From NCBI GenBank assembly GCA_036378435.1, contig DASUWK010000063.1, forward strand, positions 1-39,860: 39,860 nt of DNA, in the 5' to 3' direction. This document shows, piece by piece, positions 32,208 to 39,760 of this stretch. Below the pieces are notes generated by a model. It did not search any database and was not told the origin of the DNA. It saw nothing but the letters and a program-made list of their open reading frames with translations. Each line of letters starts with the position of its first letter. Position 1 is the stretch's first letter. The position numbers and the translations under genes were made by a program. This DNA comes from DASUWK01 sp036378435 (GTDB taxonomy: Bacteria > Chloroflexota > Dormibacteria > Dormibacterales > Dormibacteraceae).

Positions 32208-33667
32208 CCGATCGGCGGGTGATCGCGGTGCTCGGTGGCCTCGCCGGCGCCGTCCTCGCGCTGCACCTCGCCACCAACGGCCTCTACGACTTCCACCGCG
32301 ACTCCCTCTACTACCTGGACAGCGCGCGCCATCCGGCCTGGGGCTACGTCGATTACCCGCCCGTCACCCCCACCATCGCGCGGCTCAGCCTCGCCCTTTT
32401 CGGACCTTCGGTCTGGGGCCTGCGGTTATGGCCGTCCTTGGCCGGCTCGGGCATGGTGCTGCTGGCCGCCCTCATCGCCCGCGAGCTCGGCGGCGGGCGG
32501 ACGGCGAGGCTTCTCGCCGCTTTGGCAGCCGCGACCAGCCTGGTTCTGCTGGGCGCCAACTGGCTGTTCCAGACCGTCACCTTCGACCAGTTGGTCTGGA
32601 TGGGCGTCTTCTTCGTGACTGCCCGCTTGCTCCGCACCGGGGACCGCAGGCTCTGGCTGGCACTGGGTCTGCTCCTGGGTGCCGGGCTGGAGACGAAGTA
32701 CACGGTGGTCGGCCTCATCCTCGGTCTGATCGCCGGCGTCGCGGCGACCGATCTGAGGCGCCACCTCCTGACGCCCTGGCCTTGGCTCGCTGCGGCGATT
32801 GCATTCGTCATCTTTCTGCCCAACCTCGTTTGGCAGGTGCAGAACGACTGGCCCTCGGTCCAGTACACCTTCAACCACAAGTCGGCGCAGTCGCTGGACT
32901 TCTCCCCCGTCACGTTCCTGGCGGAGCAGCTGGCCCTGATCGGCCCCGTCGCGATACCTCTCTGGATCGCCGGCCTGCTCTGGCTCCTGAGAGGGAAGCG
33001 ATATCGAGCACTCGGCATCGCGGCCGGGTTCACGTTCGTCCTCTACGTCTTCTTAGGCAAGAGCTACTACGTCGGTCCGCTTCATCCCTTCCTGCTCGCG
33101 GCCGGCTCCTGCGCGCTAGTCGAATGGACCGCGACCAAGAGGCAGTGGCTCCTCCCGGCCACCGCGAGCGGGCTGGTGCTGCAAGCGCTGATCCTGCTGC
33201 CGGTCGTGCTGCCCGTCCTGCCGGAGCCAGTCATGGCGCGCTCGCAGCTGCCGCATCTCCGCAAGGATTTCGCGGACACCGTCGGCTGGCACGACCTGGT
33301 CGCGCAGGTCGACTCGATCTACCGCGGCCTGGGGGCGGGCGACCAGGAACGCGCGGTGATCCTCACCAACAACTACGGAGAGGCCGGAGCCATAAACACC
33401 TATGGGCGGGCGCTAGGGCTGCCACCGGCGGTGACCGGCCAGCTCACCTACTACTACTGGAGACCGGCGGCGATGCCAGGCCCGGTTATCGCCGTGGGAC
33501 TCGATCGCGGCTTCCTGGGCACGCTCTTCGACGGCTGCCACGCCGCCGGGGCGGTCACCAACTCTTACGGGCTCAACAACGAGGAGCTCGGAGCCCCGCT
33601 CACCGTCTGCGCCACGCCCAAGCTGCCGCTGGCCGAGCTCTGGCCGCGGCTCAAGGCTTTTCGCTGA
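32204..33667 (+). CDS. GT39/ArnT-like membrane glycosyltransferase
   Basis: A 487-residue polytopic GT-C enzyme. The first loop carries FHRDSLYYLDSARHPAWGYVDYPP, in which the acidic D and YVDYPP are hallmarks of PMT/ArnT-like transferases using polyprenyl-phosphate sugars. About ten hydrophobic segments follow, with GLETKYTVVG and NDWPSVQY near the middle. A soluble C-terminal part of about 140 residues begins around LPHLRKDF, including NNYGEAGAINTYG. TTG 32204 overlaps the regulator's stop; GTG 32219 is an alternative. Probably glycosylates envelope lipid or exported protein. Its 3' end overlaps the convergent phospholipase gene by 17 bp. Confidence 0.88.
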   Translation: MTDRRVIAVLGGLAGAVLALHLATNGLYDFHRDSLYYLDSARHPAWGYVDYPPVTPTIARLSLALFGPSVWGLRLWPSLAGSGMVLLAALIARELGGGRTARLLAALAAATSLVLLGANWLFQTVTFDQLVWMGVFFVTARLLRTGDRRLWLALGLLLGAGLETKYTVVGLILGLIAGVAATDLRRHLLTPWPWLAAAIAFVIFLPNLVWQVQNDWPSVQYTFNHKSAQSLDFSPVTFLAEQLALIGPVAIPLWIAGLLWLLRGKRYRALGIAAGFTFVLYVFLGKSYYVGPLHPFLLAAGSCALVEWTATKRQWLLPATASGLVLQALILLPVVLPVLPEPVMARSQLPHLRKDFADTVGWHDLVAQVDSIYRGLGAGDQERAVILTNNYGEAGAINTYGRALGLPPAVTGQLTYYYWRPAAMPGPVIAVGLDRGFLGTLFDGCHAAGAVTNSYGLNNEELGAPLTVCATPKLPLAELWPRLKAFR

Positions 33668-35618
33668 CCGACTCGGCCTCCGAAGGCTCCGGCTCCCCGG
33701 CCAGGGCTCGGCGGCGCTGGATCACCCAGCCCGCGATGGACGCCGCGATGACTGCAACTAGGGAAGCGCCGAGCGGAAGCGGCCACCACCGCGGGGTGGC
33801 GGACAGCGGCAGGGCGTGTGGCCCGCCACCGCCGGAGCCTGACGATCCCGGCGCACCCGACCCGGATCCCGGCGCAGGGCCGCTGCTCGAGGCGCCCGCC
33901 GCCGAGCCCGACCCCGACCCGCTGGAGCCGCCGAACGAGCTCGCGCCCACCACGCGGGCGCCGCCCGATCCGCTGCCGCCGCCAGTGCCGGTGGCGCACG
34001 CCGGTCCGGGGTCGGGGCGTCTCGGCGGCCCCGCGGCCGGCTCCTGCATGGGCATCGACTGGGTCGCCGGGGGCGGATAGGCGGTTCCCGGCTGGCCCGC
34101 GACCGACGTCGCGTCACCGGACACGGTGCACTCGGGGTAGATGCGCGCGTCGGAACGGGACGGCGTCTGGGCCGATGTGAAGGTCGGAACTGCGTCATTT
34201 GACGCGCTCGCGAGATTGATCGCCGAGGCCAGATCGCCCGTGAGACCTCGCCGCCAGGACGTGAGCCCAGGCCGGCGGTGGGCGGCGTCGTAACCCGGGA
34301 TCTCGGCGCCAAAGCGTGTCTCCAGCAAGCGCAGGATCGAGGTGTGGTCGAAGCGGTCCGAGCAGATGAGCCCGCCGCGCGTGAACGGCGAGATCAGGAG
34401 CATCGGGACTCGAAAGCCGAGGCCGATCGGGTCGAGGTGGGCGCCGTTGCCTGACTCCGCATAGGCGGGCGTGCCCGCCGCGACCGAGGGGATGTGCTCG
34501 CCGGGGGTGCGGGCCGGAGGGACAGGCGGCTTCACGTGGTCGAAGAAGCCTCCGTTCTCGTCGTACGTGAGCAGGACCAACGTCTTGGCCCAGACGGCCG
34601 GGTTGGCCGTCACCGCGGACAGGAGGTGGTAGCTGAAGTCCATGCCGTACTCGAGCGGAGCCGGCGGGTGCTCACAGTCGAGAGCGCCGGCCAGCACCCA
34701 GGAGACTTGCGGGAGCGTCCCGGCGGCGCAGTCGGCCGTGAAGTCGGCGAGGTAGGGCCCCGGGTTCTGTGAGGTGGTGGCGTTGACCGTGTTCTGCGAG
34801 GTCGGATCCCGATACGCGTTGAAGTAGTAGAGGACGTTGTCCAGCTGCTGCCCGTCAGCGGTCCCGTAGACCTTCCAGCTGACGCCGGCGGCGGTCAGCC
34901 GCTCGGGGTAGGTGATCCACTTGCCCGCCGTTCCCAATGTGTAGAACTTCTGCTGGCGGTCGCTGACACGGGTGTCGATCCACTGGGCGCCGCCGTCCCA
35001 GCCGTCGGGGTCGATGGTGCCGCTCATGGTGAAGAGGCGGTTGAGATCGGTGCCGCCGATCACCGAGCAGTGGTAGTTGTCGCAGATCGTGAACTGGTCG
35101 GCCAGCGCCCAGTAGAACTCGAGGTCGGCGCGCTCGTAGTAACCCATCGTCGACGGGGCATTGGCGGGGTCGGCGGTGGTGTCAGCGTCGCCCTGGGCGT
35201 GCGTGTACACCCACTGGTCGCAGGCGCCGCCGTTCCACATCAGGTGCTGGGTCAGCCACTGGTGATCGATGTCGTTGATGCACTCACCCGGCTGGCTGGG
35301 GTTCGCCGGCGAGAGGGCGGTGTCCAGGTGGTAGGGAAGGATCTTGGTGCTCCCCGCGGCGTCGAGCTTCTGGGCGAAGATGCCAGCGCCGAAGCTGCGG
35401 TCGTCGAAGCCGCGCACGCCGGGGTAGCGGCCGAAGTAGTGGTCGAACGAGCGGTTCTCCTGGATGAAGATGACGACATGCTCGATCTGCGTCAAGGCTC
35501 CACAGGGCGATGCCGGCGTGGCGAGCGCCTGTCTGAGTGACTGCGGCAGCGCCCCAAGGCCGGCGGCGCCGGCCCCCACCAGCCCCGCCTTCATCGCCTC
35601 GCGCCGGGTCAGGAGCAT
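33651..35618 (-). CDS. Tat-exported phospholipase C / acid phosphatase family protein with C-terminal anchor
   Basis: A 655-residue exported phosphoesterase. The N-terminus LTRREAMKAGLVGAG is a Tat signal. The catalytic domain shows the family motifs FIQENRSFDHYFGRYPGVRGF (residues 51-71) and LLTYDENGGFFDHVKPP near 360-380, and HTSILRLLE further on. After residue about 505 comes a Pro then a Gly/Ser-rich low-complexity stretch of about 75 residues, then a single transmembrane helix (LGASLVAVIAASIAGWVI) and an RRR-positive tail. This arrangement would leave the enzyme tethered to the cell surface. Relatives hydrolyse phospholipids or phosphomonoesters. Start ATG 35618 with TAATTT 6 nt upstream. 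A Pho-box-like repeat lies ahead of it, suggesting phosphate-starvation control. Confidence 0.9.
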   Translation of the reverse strand: MLLTRREAMKAGLVGAGAAGLGALPQSLRQALATPASPCGALTQIEHVVIFIQENRSFDHYFGRYPGVRGFDDRSFGAGIFAQKLDAAGSTKILPYHLDTALSPANPSQPGECINDIDHQWLTQHLMWNGGACDQWVYTHAQGDADTTADPANAPSTMGYYERADLEFYWALADQFTICDNYHCSVIGGTDLNRLFTMSGTIDPDGWDGGAQWIDTRVSDRQQKFYTLGTAGKWITYPERLTAAGVSWKVYGTADGQQLDNVLYYFNAYRDPTSQNTVNATTSQNPGPYLADFTADCAAGTLPQVSWVLAGALDCEHPPAPLEYGMDFSYHLLSAVTANPAVWAKTLVLLTYDENGGFFDHVKPPVPPARTPGEHIPSVAAGTPAYAESGNGAHLDPIGLGFRVPMLLISPFTRGGLICSDRFDHTSILRLLETRFGAEIPGYDAAHRRPGLTSWRRGLTGDLASAINLASASNDAVPTFTSAQTPSRSDARIYPECTVSGDATSVAGQPGTAYPPPATQSMPMQEPAAGPPRRPDPGPACATGTGGGSGSGGARVVGASSFGGSSGSGSGSAAGASSSGPAPGSGSGAPGSSGSGGGGPHALPLSATPRWWPLPLGASLVAVIAASIAGWVIQRRRALAGEPEPSEAESVSEKP

Positions 35619-35624
35619 GGCGAG

Positions 35625-35657
35625 AAATTAACCGCCCCCGGTTAGGCAGAGGTTAAG
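35625..35657 (-). promoter_or_regulatory. Leaderless -10 (TAATTT) with Pho-box-like direct repeat of the phospholipase gene
   Basis: On the minus strand CTTAACC-TCTG-CCTAACC (35640-35657) is a 7-4-7 direct repeat with 11-bp period. It ends 9 bp before TAATTT (35625-35630), which is 6 nt from the ATG at 35618. The period and distance fit PhoB/PhoP boxes replacing a -35 element. No regulator gene is in the window. Confidence 0.5.
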
Positions 35658-35702
35658 AGCGGCGATTGCCTGAACCGTCATCGCGCGCGGCGAACTCAGA
35701 GC

Positions 35703-35732
35703 TTGGCTGAACGTGGCGGGAGACCGTATTTT
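35703..35732 (+). promoter_or_regulatory. Candidate promoter of the CocE-like hydrolase
   Basis: TTGGCT (35703-35708) and TATTTT (35727-35732) are separated by 18 bp. The downstream GGAGA lies 7 nt before the ATG at 35784, so this gene has a conventional leader. Confidence 0.4.
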
Positions 35733-35783
35733 GCGTGCTAGTCCCGCTTGGGGATTTGCTGGCATCTAGTTCGGAGACTTTCT

Positions 35784-37643
35784 ATGCGCCGACTCTCGCT
35801 CGTCCTCAGCCTCGCGATGCTGATCGCCCTCGCCGTGACCGGGGTGGCGAAAGCCAGCACGCAGCAGTCGCCGGTGACCGCCTACACCATGACCCAGGAC
35901 ATCCGGGTCACGATGTCCGACGGGGTCACCCTCGACACGGACGAGTACGTCCCCACCACGGGCTGCCCGTGCCCGACGATCCTCATCCAGACGCCTTACC
36001 GCAAGAGCGGCGGCGGCGTCGCCGAGGCGAACACAGTGTTCCCCTCGCACGGCTATGCCGAGGTCGTGGCGGACGTCCGCGGCACCGGCTCGAGCGAGGG
36101 CTACTGGGACTCCTTCGGCGCCCGCGAGCAGCAGGATGGCGCGGAGCTCGTCCGCTACGCCGCGCACCGGCCGTTCTCCAATGGCGTCATCGGCCTCGCC
36201 GGGGTCAGCTACTCCGCGATCAATCAGTTCCTGACGGTCGAGCAGCCGCACACCTCCGCAGTCAAGGCGATCTTCCCGATCGTCCCGATGAGCGACGCGT
36301 ACCGCGACGTGACCTGGGCCGGCGGGAACATCGACTCCGGCTTCATCCCGCTGTGGCTCGGGCTCGTCACCGGCCTCTCCGCGATCCCCGCACAGGACGC
36401 CCAGACTCAGCCTCAGATCGCTCTCAACGCCGAGTCAGAACACCTGATGGACATCGCGCGGTTCCAGGCTCCGGTCGTCGGCGACTCGATGCTGGGCTAC
36501 TACGAATCCAGCCTGCCGGGCCAAGCGCAGACCTACCCGGACGCGTCTTACGACGGCCCCTTCGCGCAGCTGCGATCGCCGCTGCGGAACATCGACCGCG
36601 TTCACCAGCCGACCTTCATCGTCGGCGGCTTGTACGACATCTTCCAGCGCGGCGAGCCCCTGCTCTACCAGGGCCTGCAGCTGCCGACCAGCAAGAAGAA
36701 GCTGCTCATCGGCCCCTGGTACCACACGACCGCGGGCAACGGGCTGCCGGCGACCGACGCGCAGGGACGCACGATCCCGGATCTCAACACCCTGCAGCTG
36801 GAGTGGTTCGACCACTTCCTCAAGGGTTACGACAACGGCGTGACAGCGTTCCCGGACGAGACGTACTTCCAGGGCGTGAACAAGTTCGAGCCCGGGCAGT
36901 ACCCGTGGGGCCAGACCCCGCAGAAGTGGTTCCTGGGCGCGTCGCCTTCGGGCAGCGGCGCCCAGTCGCTCTACGACGGGTCGCTCGGCACCGGCGCTCC
37001 GAATACGGGGACCGCTAGCCTGCCGTGGACGGTCGCCAACGGCCTCTGTTCTCGGAACACCGAGCAGTGGACCGCGGGACTCGCGTCACCGGGACAGTGC
37101 GAGACGGACGAGCGGCCGAACGAGGCGCAGGCTGTCACGTTCACGTCGCCCGCTTTCACCTCGCCTTATGCGATCAGCGGTCCGATCGACCTGCACCTCT
37201 ATCTCCAGTCGCTGCGGCCGGACTCGAGCCTGATCGCGACGGTGACCGACGTGACCTCGAGCGGGACTTCAGACCCGCTCACCTCCGGATCGCTGGTGCT
37301 GTCCGAGCGCCAGCTGACGACAACGGCGTGCGGCGACGTGGTCGTGGACTGCACCGAGTACGCCAACGGAGCGCCGATCATCCCGTGGCACCCGTACACG
37401 CGCCAGACTCAGTCGCCGCTCCAGCCGAGCACGACCTACGCGGTCGACCTCGAGATCTTCCCGACCAGCATCGTCCTGCCCGCGGGCGACCGCCTGCGAA
37501 TCTCGCTGACGTCGTCAGACGTGCCGCACGAGTCGCCGACGCTGTCGACGACCGCGGACTCGGCGGGCAACGTTCTGACGCTGCTTTTCGGGCCGGCGAC
37601 GCCCTCGTACGTCTACGTGGAGAGTTTCAAGCCGAGCTTCTAG
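35784..37643 (+). CDS. Secreted CocE/NonD-family alpha/beta hydrolase (X-Pro dipeptidyl-peptidase-like)
   Basis: A 619-residue exported hydrolase. Residues 1-25 are a signal peptide. The alpha/beta-hydrolase core has S142 in GLAGVSYS, D285 in GGLYDIFQ and H314 in GPWYHTT, the S-D-H order of the family, and a conserved PYRKSGGG and DVRGTGSSEG before the nucleophile. The C-terminal about 190 residues form the beta-sandwich domain of X-Pro dipeptidyl-peptidases/cocaine esterases, starting near QAVTFTSPAF. Start ATG 35784 is preceded by GGAGA at a good distance; an in-frame ATG at 35748 would disrupt the signal peptide. It could release dipeptides or cleave esters outside the cell. Its stop codon abuts the convergent membrane-protein stop. 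Confidence 0.92.
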   Translation: MRRLSLVLSLAMLIALAVTGVAKASTQQSPVTAYTMTQDIRVTMSDGVTLDTDEYVPTTGCPCPTILIQTPYRKSGGGVAEANTVFPSHGYAEVVADVRGTGSSEGYWDSFGAREQQDGAELVRYAAHRPFSNGVIGLAGVSYSAINQFLTVEQPHTSAVKAIFPIVPMSDAYRDVTWAGGNIDSGFIPLWLGLVTGLSAIPAQDAQTQPQIALNAESEHLMDIARFQAPVVGDSMLGYYESSLPGQAQTYPDASYDGPFAQLRSPLRNIDRVHQPTFIVGGLYDIFQRGEPLLYQGLQLPTSKKKLLIGPWYHTTAGNGLPATDAQGRTIPDLNTLQLEWFDHFLKGYDNGVTAFPDETYFQGVNKFEPGQYPWGQTPQKWFLGASPSGSGAQSLYDGSLGTGAPNTGTASLPWTVANGLCSRNTEQWTAGLASPGQCETDERPNEAQAVTFTSPAFTSPYAISGPIDLHLYLQSLRPDSSLIATVTDVTSSGTSDPLTSGSLVLSERQLTTTACGDVVVDCTEYANGAPIIPWHPYTRQTQSPLQPSTTYAVDLEIFPTSIVLPAGDRLRISLTSSDVPHESPTLSTTADSAGNVLTLLFGPATPSYVYVESFKPSF

Positions 37644-38315
37644 TCACGCGCCCACGCCAGAGGTCGGGAACGGGCTGACGTAGAGCACGGACGCGACGGC
37701 GAGCACGGCGCCGAGCAGCAGGCTCGCCACGAGGAGCGAGCGCCGCGTGAATGCGGGCCGCGACGATCTGATCGAGACCTCCTCGATCGCGGCCTCGCCG
37801 CCACGTCGGAAACGGGCCAGTAAGTGAGCCGCGAGCGTCAGCATGAACGCGACTGCGCTCAGGTTGTGGAGGTCGGTCCAGTAAGTGCCGAAGCGCAGCC
37901 CGAAGGCCCAGAGCTCCACGCCGGTGACAAAGACGGCCACCGTGGCGATCACGAGGGCGGGTGCGACGAGGAGTCGCAAGACGATGGGCGGTGGACCAGC
38001 CTGCACAAAGTCCGAGCTTCGGGTGTAGTAGCGCCCGAACTTGTAGCCGGTGCTCGCGAGTTTGAGGACGACCGGCGGAATCAGCAGCAGCCCGATGAGG
38101 AAGTGCGCCGACAGCAGGCGGCTGATGTAGACGACCGTCACCGCCAGCGCCGCGACGAGGACAAACAGCACCAGACCGGTTGCCGCCGTGAGGCGCTCGT
38201 TGATCGCCACTCGTGGTGGCAGGTCGCGCCCAGGTTCGGCTGACCGGGGCGCGGCCAGGGCCACGCCGGCCGTCACCAGCAGCAGCAGCACAAAGACGAT
38301 CCCGAACTTGCTCAC
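37644..38315 (-). CDS. Cytochrome b561-like membrane protein
   Basis: A 223-residue protein with about six hydrophobic segments. H71 (SAHFLIG) and the pair H150 and H164 (LHNLSAVAF to AAHLLARF, 13 residues between) lie within membrane helices as in di-haem cytochrome b561/DUF4405-like proteins, so it probably binds b haem and passes electrons; the fourth ligand is not certain. The N-terminal helix is followed by a short charged loop. Start GTG 38315 has GGAG 8 nt upstream. It stands alone on its strand, convergent with the hydrolase with zero spacing. No molybdopterin partner enzyme is adjacent. Confidence 0.6.
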   Translation of the reverse strand: MSKFGIVFVLLLLVTAGVALAAPRSAEPGRDLPPRVAINERLTAATGLVLFVLVAALAVTVVYISRLLSAHFLIGLLLIPPVVLKLASTGYKFGRYYTRSSDFVQAGPPPIVLRLLVAPALVIATVAVFVTGVELWAFGLRFGTYWTDLHNLSAVAFMLTLAAHLLARFRRGGEAAIEEVSIRSSRPAFTRRSLLVASLLLGAVLAVASVLYVSPFPTSGVGA

Positions 38316-38392
38316 GTCAGAGGCTCCGCCAACTTAGCGCACGGATCGGCGCCTTGACGTCGAAGGGGGGTCTGGGTTACCCCAAGGCTCAC

Positions 38393-38737
38393 ATGAGTTC
38401 CAGGAGAAAGGTCGCGCTGGGCGCCGCCGGTATCGCGCTGGCCGCCGTCGCCTTCGTCATCGGCTACGCGGTCCACATGCCTTCGGGCGTCCGGATCGAG
38501 CATGGCTCCGGGATCTCGGCTGCGGGCGCCATATCGCTGCGCGGCGGCGACGGCTGGGTCTACGACGTCCCGCTGGATGTGGCCTGGACCGATCAGACGG
38601 GCTCCTTCCACAGCAACGGCCGGCCGGATTGCCTACCGCCCACAGGCCGGCAGGTCGGGCCGATCACCTTCGGCGAGGAGCCTGTGAACGTGGCCGGTGC
38701 CCAGTGGCGCCAGGTGGTCTGGGTCTCGTGTCAATAA
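38393..38737 (+). CDS. Small membrane-anchored protein of unknown function
   Basis: A 114-residue protein with an uncleaved N-terminal helix (about residues 7-27) and an outside domain with the run SLRGGDGWVYDVPLDVAWTDQT, a DCLPP segment and a C-terminal VVWVSCQ. Two cysteines could form a disulphide. I recognise no family. Start ATG 38393 is chosen from the signal-like N-terminus; the open frame upstream overlaps the divergent gene and is not expected to be translated. A TTGACG lies about 17 bp before a poor TTACCC -10. A strong terminator follows. Confidence 0.7.
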   Translation: MSSRRKVALGAAGIALAAVAFVIGYAVHMPSGVRIEHGSGISAAGAISLRGGDGWVYDVPLDVAWTDQTGSFHSNGRPDCLPPTGRQVGPITFGEEPVNVAGAQWRQVVWVSCQ

Positions 38738-38756
38738 CAGTTCGCTGACACTGCGT

Positions 38757-38784
38757 GGGGAGGCCGCCCACTGTCGGCCTCCCC
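38757..38784. terminator. Strong bidirectional terminator between the small anchored protein and Hsp20 genes
   Basis: A perfect 10-bp stem GGGGAGGCCG with CGGCCTCCCC closes an 8-nt loop, followed by TTGAG. It lies between two convergent genes, 19 bp from each stop, so it can serve both. Confidence 0.75.
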
Positions 38785-38802
38785 TTGAGTGCCGACCGAG
38801 GC

Positions 38803-39285
38803 CTAGGAACTCTTGTTGGTCAGGCTCTTCTGCGAGCCCGAGCTGACCGCAATCTTCTTTGGCTGCGGCCGCGGCACCTTCGGCACGGTGATGCTGAGGA
38901 TGCCGTCCTCGAAGTTGGCCGAGATGTCTTCTTGGTTCACATCGCCAGGCATCTGGATGGCGCGCTGGTAGTTCCCGTACGCAACCTCTCGGCGCAGCCA
39001 GCCGCCGGACTCCTGCTCCGACTGCTCGGAGTGCTGGGCCGTGATGCGCAGCACACCGTCCGAGAAGGTCACATCGACCTCCTCAGGCTTGAAGCCCGGC
39101 ACTTGGGCCCGGATCTCGTACCCGTTTTCCACCTCGCGCACGTCCAGCGGAAGAGCGTAGGTGGGCACCGGGCGCGGGACGTTGCCGTTGCCTCCGTTCA
39201 CCGACCCGCCGAAGAAGTCCTCGAAGAGTCGGTCCATCGAACTGTGCAGGTTCGCCAGCTCCGTTCCAGGACTCCACCGAATCAT
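38803..39285 (-). CDS. Hsp20-family small heat-shock protein
   Basis: A 160-residue ATP-independent chaperone. The N-terminus MIRWSPGTELANLHSSMDRLFEDFF is the usual oligomerisation arm. The alpha-crystallin domain spans about 45-140, with LPLDVREVENGYEIRAQVPGF, GVLRITAQ and the YGNYQRAIQMPGDV motif ending in FEDGILSITVPK. The C-terminal tail lacks a canonical I-X-I/V apart from KKIAV. Start ATG 39285 has AGGAGG 9 nt upstream; the upstream in-frame ATG at 39336 is not supported. No HspR or CIRCE palindrome was seen; a possible RNA thermometer sits over the Shine-Dalgarno. Confidence 0.95.
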   Translation of the reverse strand: MIRWSPGTELANLHSSMDRLFEDFFGGSVNGGNGNVPRPVPTYALPLDVREVENGYEIRAQVPGFKPEEVDVTFSDGVLRITAQHSEQSEQESGGWLRREVAYGNYQRAIQMPGDVNQEDISANFEDGILSITVPKVPRPQPKKIAVSSGSQKSLTNKSS

Positions 39286-39288
39286 CCG

Positions 39289-39310
39289 AAAACACCTCCT
39301 GTCAGGTTTT
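39289..39310 (-). promoter_or_regulatory. Possible RNA-thermometer hairpin covering the hsp20 RBS
   Basis: In the minus-strand transcript an AAAAC tract pairs with GUUUU on the far side, and an inner CCU can pair with part of the AGGAGG Shine-Dalgarno (39295-39300) with small bulges. A weak stem hiding the RBS suits heat-controlled translation of hsp20. No folding calculation was done. Confidence 0.3.
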
Positions 39311-39439
39311 GGGGGTTGTGTTTTTTCTGGTACCACGTCCCCAAAGGGCCTAAACAGGGGCCGTCTGAGGGTCGGGCAATCCTGGTTAACAAAGTCTTAA
39401 ATCAGCCGTCTGCGTCCCGCTGTCGCGGGCGCCATCGCC

Positions 39440-39462
39440 CTTAACCCTGCCCCACCTAGCCT
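39440..39462 (+). promoter_or_regulatory. Pho-box-like sequence and TAGCCT before the phosphatase fragment
   Basis: CTTAACC-CTGC-CCCACCT (39440-39457) resembles the repeat ahead of the phospholipase gene but its second unit is poorer. TAGCCT (39457-39462) could be a -10 but abuts the repeat, unlike the 9-bp gap at the other gene. Confidence 0.25.
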
Positions 39463-39511
39463 CGAGACGTCACTGTCGGCACAACGAAACGTGGGTGGAA
39501 GGAGGCTGGGT

Positions 39512-39760
39512 ATGAGCGGAGACTGGCGTCGCTTTGCGGCCGGAGCGGGGGCAGCGGTCGCCGTCGGGGGGCTGCTTGCGGCCATCTCAGTGGGATCCGC
39601 AAATGCCCGGAGCGCCCCTTCACAGCACGTCCTTCTGATCTCGGTCGATGGCCTGCATCAATCGGATCTCGACTGGTACGTGAACCGACACCCGAGTTCG
39701 GCGCTCGCGTCGCTGGTGCAGTTGAGTCGCAGATCGTGGTGTAAATCCGGGGCCCCTTGA
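39512..39760 (+). pseudogene. Alkaline-phosphatase-superfamily protein, 5' fragment apparently interrupted by an IS
   Basis: The first about 70 residues are those of an exported type I phosphodiesterase/alkaline phosphatase superfamily protein. A signal peptide (residues 1-35, ending near ANA) is followed by HVLLISVDGLHQSDLDWY, which includes the metal-binding Asp of the superfamily, and RHPSSALASLV. After that the frame reads only about 15 unrelated residues to a stop at 39758-39760, exactly where the sequence turns into the left end of an IS256-like element. GGAGG lies 6 nt before ATG 39512. If the rest of the phosphatase continues beyond the IS, the gene was inactivated by insertion; that part is outside the window. 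Confidence 0.7.

Noticed and set aside
35638..35783. Possible tRNA or small RNA in the phospholipase/hydrolase divergent gap
   Set aside because: No cloverleaf or T-loop sequence could be seen; the region is explained by two divergent promoters.
38783..38789. CTTGAGT as an HspR (HAIR) half-site for hsp20
   Set aside because: It is at the 3' end of hsp20 within the terminator region and lacks the inverted partner.
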